The notes under the pieces are model-generated. The model made no database searches. It saw only the letters and a list, made by a program, of their open reading frames with translations, and had not been told where the DNA came from. The position numbers were made by a program, and so were the translations under genes. A DNA stretch of 5,205 nucleotides. Origin: Actinomycetes bacterium (GTDB lineage: Bacteria > Actinomycetota > Actinomycetes > Actinomycetales > Microbacteriaceae). Below, one piece after another: positions 1 through 5,205 of the stretch. The stretch spans positions 1-5,205 of the forward strand of contig JAJYSF010000104.1 of NCBI GenBank assembly GCA_021793715.1. Reading direction: 5' to 3'. Each line of letters starts with the position of its first letter. Position 1 is the stretch's first letter.

Positions 1-60
1 GGGCTTTCCGGATCCGACACCGCGGGCCCCATCATGGCCGACTTCCTCGGCCGAATGTGA
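1..60 (+). CDS. Possible C-terminal end of an upstream protein (partial, unidentified)
   Basis: The first 60 bases read open in frame 1 and end at TGA (58-60), giving a tail of 19 residues ending in DTAGPIMADFLGRM. Third codon positions are mostly G or C, as in the real genes here. A hairpin follows 8 nt after the stop, and the metG promoter follows that, which is a sensible end-of-gene arrangement. The TAGPI..DFL pattern faintly recalls the C-terminal edge of penicillin-binding-protein transpeptidase domains, but 19 residues cannot support an assignment. The alternative is a divergent gene starting on the minus strand at an ATG ATG pair (bases 36-31), preceded by a GAGGAAG-like ribosome binding site. 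The + strand reading fits better because of the hairpin, but neither is secure. Confidence 0.35.
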   Translation, partial: GLSGSDTAGPIMADFLGRM

Positions 61-67
61 CGAAACG

Positions 68-90
68 GCCTCCGCGGGTGCCGCGGAAGC
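68..90 (+). terminator. GC-rich hairpin, candidate terminator of the upstream gene
   Basis: Arms GCCTCCGCGG (68-77) and CCGCGGAAGC (81-90) flank a GTG loop. They form seven perfect base pairs next to the loop, then one C-A mismatch, then two more pairs. The hairpin sits 8 nt after the TGA at 58-60 and just before the metG promoter. No U-tract follows on the + strand, so it would be a tail-less terminator of the kind often proposed in actinobacteria. On the minus strand the mismatch becomes a G-U wobble and a short T run (CGTTTCG) follows, so it could act in either direction. A protein-binding operator is also possible. Confidence 0.4.
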
Positions 91-96
91 ACGCGC

Positions 97-134
97 ATGA
101 AACTTCCGGACGCGCACCAATAGACTGGAGCGCG
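97..134 (+). promoter_or_regulatory. Predicted metG promoter giving a leaderless mRNA
   Basis: A -10 element TAGACT (121-126) matches the actinobacterial TANNNT pattern. A -35-like ATGAAA (97-102; four of six bases match TTGACA) lies 18 bp upstream. Seven bases (GGAGCGC) separate the -10 box from GTG at 134, so the expected transcription start falls on or beside the first base of the start codon. The GGAG at 127-130 is only 3 nt from the GTG, too close for a normal ribosome binding site. That fits leaderless translation, which is common in actinobacteria. This promoter probably drives the whole cluster. The call rests on motif spacing only. Confidence 0.6.
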
Positions 135-1699
135 TGACTTCTGGCGGTTCCTTCTACATCACCACACCCATCTACTACCCGAGCGACGTGCCGCACATCG
201 GCCACGGGTACACGACGGTGGCGGTCGACGCGCTCGCTCGGTGGCACCGTCAAGCCGGCGACGACACCTGGATGCTGACCGGAACGGACGAGCACGGCCA
301 GAAGATGATGCGCGCGGCCGCGGCGAACGGTGTCAGCCCGCAGGAGTGGGTCGATCGGCTCGTCTCCGAAGCATGGCTGCCGCTGCTCGAGACGCTCGAC
401 GTCGCCAACGACGACTTCATCCGCACGACCCAGGAACGGCACGGCGCGCGCGCACAGAAGTTCTGGCAGTCCATCTACGACCGCGGCTACATCTACGCGG
501 GCGAGTACGAGGCGCTGTACTGCGTCGGCTGTGAGGAGTTCAAGCCCGACAATGAGATCGTCGAGGGCACAGGCGCCTTCGAGGGCCTCCAGGTCTGCGC
601 GATCCACTCCAAGCCGCTCGAGCTCCTCCACGAGAAGAACTACTTCTTCAAGCTCAGCGAGTTCGCCGAGCCGCTGCTCGAGCTGTACCGCACCCAGCCC
701 GACTTCGTGCAGCCGGAGTCGGCGCGCAACGAGGTCGTCGCGTTCGTGCAGCAGGGGCTCAAGGACCTGTCGGTCTCACGCAGCGCCTTCGACTGGGGGA
801 TCCCGATTCCGTGGGACGACTCCCACGTGCTGTACGTCTGGATCGACGCGCTGCTGAACTACGTCACCGGCGTCGGGTACTCCGCTGACGACGACGAGTT
901 CGCGCGCCGCTGGCCCGGGTACCACGTCGTGGGCAAGGACATCCTGCGCTTCCACGCCGTCATCTGGCCGGCGATGCTGATGGCGGCCGGGCTCGACGTG
1001 CCGCGGGGCGTCTTCGCGCACGGCTGGTTGCTCGTGGGCGGCGAGAAGATGTCGAAGTCCAAGGCCACCGGCATCGCGCCGCAGACGCTCGTCGACACGT
1101 TCGGCAGCGACGCGTTCCGCTACTACTTCCTCTCCGCGATCGCCTTCGGCCAGGACGGATCCTTCTCGTGGGAGGACATGCTCGCGCGCTACCACGCTGA
1201 GCTCGCGAACGGCTTCGGCAACCTCGCCTCGCGCTCCGTCGCGATGACGGCCAAGTACTTCGATGGCGCCGTGCCGGAGCCGGCCGAGTACCTCGAGGCC
1301 GACCTCGCCGTGCAGCGCCTTGTCGCTCAGGCCGCGGAAAAGGCCGACGAGGCCATCGAGCGCTTCCGCATCGACCAGGCGATCGACGAGATCTGGCAGA
1401 TCGTCGACGCGCTCAACGGCTACATCACCACCACTGAGCCGTGGGTGCTCGCGAAGGACGAGAGCCTGCGCCCGCGCCTCGCGACGGTGCTGTACACGTG
1501 TCTCGAGGGTCTGCGCGCGCTCGCCGTGCTGCTCGCCCCGATCATGCCGTCCTCGACCGAGAAGCTGTGGTCCGCGCTCGGTGCCGCCGGTGCGCTTGCC
1601 GATCAGCCGATCCGCGAGGTGGGCCGGTGGGGGCAGCTCGCGCCGGGATCCACGGTGGCGAAGCTCGCCCCGCTGTTCCCGCGCGTCGAGGACGAGTGA
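134..1699 (+). CDS. metG: Methionyl-tRNA synthetase
   Basis: Cytoplasmic class I aminoacyl-tRNA synthetase that charges tRNA-Met and initiator tRNA with methionine using ATP. The 521-residue protein is complete. The Rossmann catalytic core carries HIGH at residues 21-24 and KMSKS at 305-309. The connective insertion has one zinc knuckle made of C130, C133, C155 and H158, the single-zinc arrangement of the Thermus-type enzyme. The helical anticodon-binding domain follows: N363 and R367 (in NLASR) and W437 (in EPW) match the residues that read the CAU anticodon in the family. It ends near residue 521 without the C-terminal EMAPII-like tRNA-binding domain found in E. coli or Bacillus MetRS, which is the usual length for actinobacteria. 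The GTG start at 134 is chosen because MTSGGSFYITTPIYYP is a normal MetRS N-terminus and the promoter geometry points to it. First gene of the cluster; tatD begins 6 nt after its TGA. Confidence 0.98.
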   Translation: MTSGGSFYITTPIYYPSDVPHIGHGYTTVAVDALARWHRQAGDDTWMLTGTDEHGQKMMRAAAANGVSPQEWVDRLVSEAWLPLLETLDVANDDFIRTTQERHGARAQKFWQSIYDRGYIYAGEYEALYCVGCEEFKPDNEIVEGTGAFEGLQVCAIHSKPLELLHEKNYFFKLSEFAEPLLELYRTQPDFVQPESARNEVVAFVQQGLKDLSVSRSAFDWGIPIPWDDSHVLYVWIDALLNYVTGVGYSADDDEFARRWPGYHVVGKDILRFHAVIWPAMLMAAGLDVPRGVFAHGWLLVGGEKMSKSKATGIAPQTLVDTFGSDAFRYYFLSAIAFGQDGSFSWEDMLARYHAELANGFGNLASRSVAMTAKYFDGAVPEPAEYLEADLAVQRLVAQAAEKADEAIERFRIDQAIDEIWQIVDALNGYITTTEPWVLAKDESLRPRLATVLYTCLEGLRALAVLLAPIMPSSTEKLWSALGAAGALADQPIREVGRWGQLAPGSTVAKLAPLFPRVEDE

Positions 1700-1705
1700 C
1701 GCCGG

Positions 1706-2581
1706 ATGGCCGAGACGTACGTCCAGGAGCGCTCCAGGAAGGGACGGAAGGACCTCTCGCACCCTGAGCCGCCCGAGCCGCTGGCCGTGCCGGTCTACGA
1801 CAACCACTGCCACCTCGACATCGCCGACGGCGACGACCCGCTCTCGCTGACGGAGCAGCTCGCCCGTGCCGAGCGCGTGGGCGTCGCGGGTGTGGTGCAG
1901 TCCTCGGGTGATCTCGCGTCGTCGCGATGGGCGGTGCGCGCGGCCGAGCAGGATCCGCGCGTGCTCGCATCGGTCGCGATCCACCCGAACGACGCGCCGG
2001 TGTACGCCGCGGACGGCGCGCTCGAGCGGGCGATCGCCGAGATCGACGAGCTCGCGGCGCACCCGCGTGTGCGCGCCATCGGCGAGACCGGTCTCGACTT
2101 CTTCCGCACCGGCGAGGACGGGTGGCCCGCGCAGCACGCGTCGTTCGAGGCGCACATCGAGCTCGCGAAGAAGCACGGCATCGCGATGCAGATCCACGAT
2201 CGCGATGCACACCGCGAGGTGCTCGACACCCTGCATCGCGTCGGCGCGCCGGACCGCACGGTCTTCCACTGCTTCTCGGGCGACGCTGCGGTCGCGCGCG
2301 AGGCGGTCGAGGTCGGCTGCTGGATCTCCTTCGCCGGCAACGTGACCTTCCGGAACGCGCAGAATCTCCGGGACGCGCTCGACGTCACGCCGCGGGAGAA
2401 GGTCCTCGTCGAGACCGACGCGCCGTTCCTCACTCCCATGCCGTACCGGGGTCGCCCCAACGCCCCGTATCTCGTGCCGCTGACGATGCGATTCATCGCC
2501 GAGCATCTCGGCACCGACCTCGATGAGCTCTGCGCCCAGGTCGCCGCCAACACGGTCGCGGTGTACGGAGACTGGCGATGA
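1706..2581 (+). CDS. tatD: TatD-family metal-dependent hydrolase / DNase
   Basis: TIM-barrel amidohydrolase-like protein of the TatD family, whose characterised members are divalent-metal-dependent deoxyribonucleases; the role of the actinobacterial protein is inferred. Metal ligands are all visible: H34 and H36 (NHCHLD), E127 (GETGLDFF), H164 (QIHDRD), H188 (FHCFSG) and D238 (ETDAPF). Length is 291 residues, about 30 longer than typical TatD because of a basic, then proline-rich N-terminus (residues 1-28, with RSRKGRKDLSHP) ahead of the first metal motif. I recall similar extensions in actinobacterial relatives, which supports the ATG at 1706 over a GTG at 1787 that would begin almost at the HxH motif. 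No well-spaced ribosome binding site is seen: GAGG at 1688-1691 is 14 nt away. Translation may therefore depend on ribosomes finishing metG 6 nt upstream. No signal peptide or membrane segment is seen. Its last codons overlap the rsmA start. Confidence 0.95.
   Translation: MAETYVQERSRKGRKDLSHPEPPEPLAVPVYDNHCHLDIADGDDPLSLTEQLARAERVGVAGVVQSSGDLASSRWAVRAAEQDPRVLASVAIHPNDAPVYAADGALERAIAEIDELAAHPRVRAIGETGLDFFRTGEDGWPAQHASFEAHIELAKKHGIAMQIHDRDAHREVLDTLHRVGAPDRTVFHCFSGDAAVAREAVEVGCWISFAGNVTFRNAQNLRDALDVTPREKVLVETDAPFLTPMPYRGRPNAPYLVPLTMRFIAEHLGTDLDELCAQVAANTVAVYGDWR
2567..2570 (+). promoter_or_regulatory. Ribosome binding site of rsmA
   Basis: GGAG lies inside the end of tatD, 7 nt before the ATG at 2578. 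This is good Shine-Dalgarno spacing and fixes the overlapping ATGA start as the true rsmA start. Confidence 0.65.
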
Positions 2582-3429
2582 CGATCCGGCTGCTCGGCGC
2601 AGCCGATGTTCGCCGGCTCGCGGCCGAGCTCGACGTCACGCCGACGAAGCGGCTCGGTCAGAACTTCGTCGTGGACGCCAACACCGTCCGGGGGATCGTG
2701 CGCAAGGCGCAGGTGACGGACGAGGACCGGGTGGTCGAGGTCGGACCGGGCCTGGGGTCTCTCACGCTGGCGATCTTGGAGACGGGCGCGCGCGTCACGG
2801 CGGTCGAGATCGACTCCCGCCTCGCGTCCCGTCTCGCGCAGACGGCGGCGGAGCAGGGCGTCCCGGACGAACTGCTGACGGTGGTGGAGCACGACGCGAT
2901 GACGATCGCGGACCTGCCCGGCGAACCCGGCGTCCTCGTGGCGAACCTGCCGTACAACGTCTCCGTCCCGGTGCTGCTGCACCTCATGGCCACGTTCCCG
3001 ACGCTGCGGCGCGGCGTCGTCATGGTGCAGTCCGAGGTCGGCGAGCGCCTCGCGGCCGCCCCCGGCGGCAAGATCTACGGCGCCCCGAGCGCGAAGGCGG
3101 CGTGGTACGGCTCCTGGGCGCTCGTGGGTACGGTCTCGCGCCGAGTCTTCTGGCCCGTCCCGAACGTCGACAGCGTGCTTGTCGGCTTCGAGCGGAGCCC
3201 AGAGCCGCTGGGGAGCGAAGAAGAGCGCCTCCAGACCTTCCAGATCATCGATCTCGCCTTCCAGCAGCGCCGCAAGATGCTGCGGCAGGCGCTGTCGGCC
3301 CGGTTCGGCGGATCCGCGGCCGCGAGCGCCGTGCTGGAAGCGGCTGACGTCGACCCGACCGCGCGCGGCGAGGCGCTCGACGTCCATGCCTTCCGACGGA
3401 TCGCGCGCGCGGCCGACGCTCGCCGGTAA
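2578..3429 (+). CDS. rsmA: 16S rRNA (adenine(1518)-N6/adenine(1519)-N6)-dimethyltransferase
   Basis: RsmA (KsgA) dimethylates two adjacent adenines in the helix 45 loop of 16S rRNA with S-adenosylmethionine, a late checkpoint in 30S subunit assembly. Loss of the enzyme gives kasugamycin resistance. At 283 residues it is full length. Visible motifs, in order: the N-terminal LGQNFVVD (26-33) typical of the family; the SAM-binding glycine loop EVGPGLGSLT (54-63); the acidic E77 in VEIDS that would hold the SAM ribose; D106 in HDAM; the catalytic NLPY motif (123-126); and PVPNVDSVLV (193-202) leading into the small C-terminal helical domain (about 205-283). The start overlaps the tatD stop by 4 nt (ATGA), implying translational coupling, with GGAG 7 nt upstream. 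Its TAA stop also forms part of a -10-like TAACCT that may serve the next gene. The assignment is secure. Confidence 0.97.
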   Translation: MTIRLLGAADVRRLAAELDVTPTKRLGQNFVVDANTVRGIVRKAQVTDEDRVVEVGPGLGSLTLAILETGARVTAVEIDSRLASRLAQTAAEQGVPDELLTVVEHDAMTIADLPGEPGVLVANLPYNVSVPVLLHLMATFPTLRRGVVMVQSEVGERLAAAPGGKIYGAPSAKAAWYGSWALVGTVSRRVFWPVPNVDSVLVGFERSPEPLGSEEERLQTFQIIDLAFQQRRKMLRQALSARFGGSAAASAVLEAADVDPTARGEALDVHAFRRIARAADARR

Positions 3430-3439
3430 CCTGAAGTGG
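3427..3439 (+). promoter_or_regulatory. Possible internal promoter over the rsmA stop codon
   Basis: TAACCT (3427-3432) fits the TANNNT -10 pattern and contains the rsmA TAA stop. Six bases (GAAGTG) separate it from GTG at 3439, the spacing expected for a leaderless transcript of the reductase gene. No convincing -35 is seen at the right distance (about 3403-3409 is only GC repeats). There is also no usable ribosome binding site before either GTG, which argues for leaderless or coupled translation. It could still be a chance match, since a stop codon supplies two of the three fixed bases. Confidence 0.35.
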
Positions 3440-4509
3440 TGACCGACTCCCCGCACTTCCACCGTCGCGACGTCCCGGACCTCCACCGTCCCTACGTCGC
3501 GGCGGACGACCGTTACGCGTCGTTCGCGTTCCGGCAGGTCGGCTCTTCCGGACTCTTCTTGCCCGCCCTCTCGCTCGGGTTGTGGTGGAACTTCGGAGAC
3601 AATGTCGCGCTCGATCGTCAACGTGAGCTGCTGCGCTACGCGTTCGACAAGGGGATCACGCACTTCGACCTCGCGAACAATTACGGCCCGCCGTACGGAT
3701 CCGCCGAGAAGAACTTCGGCCGTATCTACCGCGAGGATCTCGCTCCCTATCGCGATGAGCTCATCATCTCGTCGAAGGCCGGCTTCGATATGTGGCGGGG
3801 GCCATACGGAGACTGGGGCTCGCGGAAGTACCTCCTGGCGAGCGCGGAGCGTTCGCTGCAGAGCATGAACCTCGACTACGTCGACGTCTTCTACTCTCAT
3901 CGCCCCGACCCCGTCACCCCGATCGAGGAGACGATCGGGGCGCTCGACACCCTCGTGCGGCAGGGCAAGGCGCTCTACGCGGGCATCTCCTCGTACTCCG
4001 CGTCGCAGACGATCGAGGCGAAGGCTGTCGCTCGCTCGCTCGGCACACCCCTGGTGATCCACCAGCCCGCGTACTCGATCCTCGAGCGCGGGATCGAAGA
4101 CGGCCTGACCGACGCTCTCGCTCAGGAAGAGCTCGGCGCGATCGCGTTCGTGCCGCTCGCGCAGGGGCTGTTGACGAACAAGTATCTCGGTGAGGGCGAC
4201 GCCGAGCGCTCGCAGCAGCGCTCCTCGCTCGGCGGGCGTCGCGTGACGCCCGAGGCACGCGCGCAGCTGCGGCGGCTCGACGCCGTCGCCTCGGAGCGTG
4301 GCCAGACGCTCGCGCAGCTCGCCCTGCAGTGGGTGCTGCGGAACGACGTGGTGGCCTCCGCTCTCATCGGCGCGAGCACCACGGCGCAGCTCGACGAGAA
4401 CCTCCGCGCCCTCGATGGCGCGGCATTCGCCGCCGAAGAGCTCGAGATCATCGACGAGGTCTCCTCGGCGCTCGACAGCGCGAACGTGTGGGCCGCGGAC
4501 CGAGGCTGA
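3436..4509 (+). CDS. gpr: Aldo/keto reductase, YghZ/Gpr type (L-glyceraldehyde 3-phosphate reductase-like)
   Basis: Soluble NADPH-dependent aldo/keto reductase with a TIM-barrel fold. The catalytic tetrad is visible: D78 and Y83 (HFDLANNYG), K114 (ISSKAG) and H155 (FYSHR). The C-terminal cofactor site is [12 protein letters not shown] (311-322). Many stretches match E. coli YghZ as I remember it, including [41 protein letters not shown] and [10 protein letters not shown]. YghZ reduces L-glyceraldehyde 3-phosphate to glycerol 3-phosphate and also acts on methylglyoxal; the substrate here is inferred. Length is 357 residues, with roughly 18 extra N-terminal residues compared with YghZ. Two consecutive GTG codons (3436, 3439) are possible starts; the TAACCT box favours 3439, giving a protein one residue shorter. 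The family also resembles potassium-channel beta subunits, but no channel gene is present. It lies 6 nt after rsmA and 4 nt before ispE, so it is probably co-transcribed. Codon use matches its neighbours. Confidence 0.9.
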   Translation: MVTDSPHFHRRDVPDLHRPYVAADDRYASFAFRQVGSSGLFLPALSLGLWWNFGDNVALDRQRELLRYAFDKGITHFDLANNYGPPYGSAEKNFGRIYREDLAPYRDELIISSKAGFDMWRGPYGDWGSRKYLLASAERSLQSMNLDYVDVFYSHRPDPVTPIEETIGALDTLVRQGKALYAGISSYSASQTIEAKAVARSLGTPLVIHQPAYSILERGIEDGLTDALAQEELGAIAFVPLAQGLLTNKYLGEGDAERSQQRSSLGGRRVTPEARAQLRRLDAVASERGQTLAQLALQWVLRNDVVASALIGASTTAQLDENLRALDGAAFAAEELEIIDEVSSALDSANVWAADRG

Positions 4510-4513
4510 TGTC

Positions 4514-5205
4514 GTGACGCTGGTCGAGGAGTTCCCGGGAGTGCGCGTCCGCGCGCCCGGGAAGATCAACGTCTACCTCGAGATCGGGCCGCGCAAGGAC
4601 GATGGCTACCACGATCTCGCCACCGCGTATCAGGCGATCAACCTATTCGAGGACGTGGTCGCGACCCACTCCGACGAGTTCTCGCTCGCGCTCACCGGTA
4701 CCGTCGACCTCATCGGCGTCCCCGTCGACGAGTCGAATCTCGCGCTGCGTGCCGCTCGGCTGCTGCAACGAGCGTCCGGGTACAGCGGAGGGGTGCACCT
4801 CGACATCCGCAAGGAGGTCCCCGTCGCGGGGGGCATGGGAGGCGGATCCGCCGACGCGGCGGCCGCGCTCGTCGCCTGCGACGCCCTGTGGGGCACGGGC
4901 CTGTCTTCGCGCGAACTGCACGATCTCGCCGCGCAGCTCGGCGCCGATGTACCGTTTGCGCTGATGGGCGGCACAGCGATCGGCACGGGCCGCGGCGACG
5001 TGCTGAACCCGGCCCTCGCGCGGGGCCGGTTCGAATGGGTCATCGTCACGAACCAGATCGGGATGTCGACGCCGGCGACCTACGACGAGATCGATCGCCT
5101 GCGCGAGGAGCACGCCGGACAGATCCCCGCAGTGCACGAGACGCCGTCGGTGCCGGCGAGCGTCCTGCACGCGCTGCGCGCGGGGGATCCGCGCATGCTC
5201 GCCGA
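4514..5205 (+). CDS. ispE: 4-diphosphocytidyl-2-C-methyl-D-erythritol kinase (3' end beyond window)
   Basis: GHMP-family kinase that phosphorylates CDP-methylerythritol at the 2-hydroxyl with ATP, the fourth step of the MEP route to isopentenyl diphosphate. 230 residues are present of roughly 290-315 expected; no stop occurs before the window ends, so this is a partial gene cut by the edge, not a broken one. Seen in order: PGKINVYL with K17 (substrate-binding motif, 15-22); DGYHDL (30-35), typical of IspE; the glycine-rich ATP loop [14 protein letters not shown] (106-119); and GADVPFAL with the catalytic D145. GTG at 4514 is chosen: it lies 4 nt after the reductase stop, with GAGG (4502-4505) 8 nt upstream. 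A second in-frame GTG at 4541 has an equally good GAGGAG (4526-4531) 9 nt upstream and would start at [10 protein letters not shown], so the start is uncertain by nine residues. An ATG at 4509 meets a stop after one codon. Its place downstream of rsmA is the normal actinobacterial order. Confidence 0.96.
   Translation, partial: MTLVEEFPGVRVRAPGKINVYLEIGPRKDDGYHDLATAYQAINLFEDVVATHSDEFSLALTGTVDLIGVPVDESNLALRAARLLQRASGYSGGVHLDIRKEVPVAGGMGGGSADAAAALVACDALWGTGLSSRELHDLAAQLGADVPFALMGGTAIGTGRGDVLNPALARGRFEWVIVTNQIGMSTPATYDEIDRLREEHAGQIPAVHETPSVPASVLHALRAGDPRMLA

Noticed and set aside
61..133. T-box riboswitch or leader attenuator controlling metG
   Set aside because: The gap is 73 nt, far shorter than a T-box, and the predicted start site leaves no leader.
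32..631. Minus-strand open frame of 199 codons over the start of metG
   Set aside because: It runs antisense through the HIGH region of metG and across its promoter, and the product has no recognisable motif.
776..2506. Minus-strand open frame of 576 codons over metG and tatD
   Set aside because: Same reason: antisense to two well-supported genes, low-complexity charged translation, no family motif.
3436..4509. Reductase gene as a recent horizontal insertion
   Set aside because: Its GC-rich codon use matches its neighbours, spacing to both sides is operon-tight, and no repeats or mobile-element remnants flank it.
1795..4569. A very long open frame on the minus strand (924 codons) across tatD, rsmA and the reductase
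   Set aside because: It lies opposite three genes with intact catalytic motifs. Its translation is rich in R, E, D, V and L with no recognisable domain, the usual shadow of high-GC coding sequence where stops are scarce on the complement.
4841..4852. Perfect 12-bp palindrome GGCGGATCCGCC
   Set aside because: It encodes Gly-Gly-Ser-Ala in the conserved ATP loop of IspE, so the protein motif explains it; no second copy or operator context is seen.
1..5205. Unknown defence, mobile or otherwise undescribed gene system
   Set aside because: Every substantial stretch is accounted for by recognisable housekeeping enzymes with intact motifs. No repeats, array, transposase, phage gene or unexplained open frame remains.

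Overview
The window is a high-GC stretch, with strong G/C bias at third codon positions, that looks like a Gram-positive actinobacterium. The IspE and TatD sequences read most like Microbacteriaceae (Microbacterium and relatives); this is a judgement from remembered sequences, not a search. It is almost wholly coding, and all confident genes lie on the + strand.

Layout: (1) positions 1-60 may hold the last codons of an upstream + strand gene, followed by a small GC-rich hairpin (68-90) and a promoter (about 97-126) whose predicted start site falls on or next to the GTG start of metG. (2) metG, methionyl-tRNA synthetase (134-1699). (3) tatD, metal-dependent DNase/hydrolase (1706-2581). (4) rsmA/ksgA, 16S rRNA adenine dimethyltransferase (2578-3429), overlapping tatD in an ATGA junction. 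(5) An aldo/keto reductase of the YghZ/Gpr type (3436-4509), six bases after rsmA. (6) ispE, the GHMP kinase of the MEP isoprenoid pathway, starting at 4514 and cut by the window end at 5205.

metG-tatD-rsmA-ispE is a well-known conserved actinobacterial housekeeping cluster covering tRNA charging, nucleic-acid maintenance, ribosome maturation and isoprenoid precursor synthesis. The tight spacing (6 nt, 4-nt overlap, 6 nt, 4 nt) suggests one operon transcribed from the promoter before metG. A possible second promoter sits across the rsmA stop codon and could drive the reductase and ispE separately.

The locus departs from the pattern known from mycobacteria and streptomycetes in two ways. No rpfB lies between tatD and rsmA, and an aldo/keto reductase is inserted between rsmA and ispE. 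I found no mobile element, CRISPR array, RNA gene or defence-like module, and nothing that looks like a new system. The findings concern promoter architecture and gene order.
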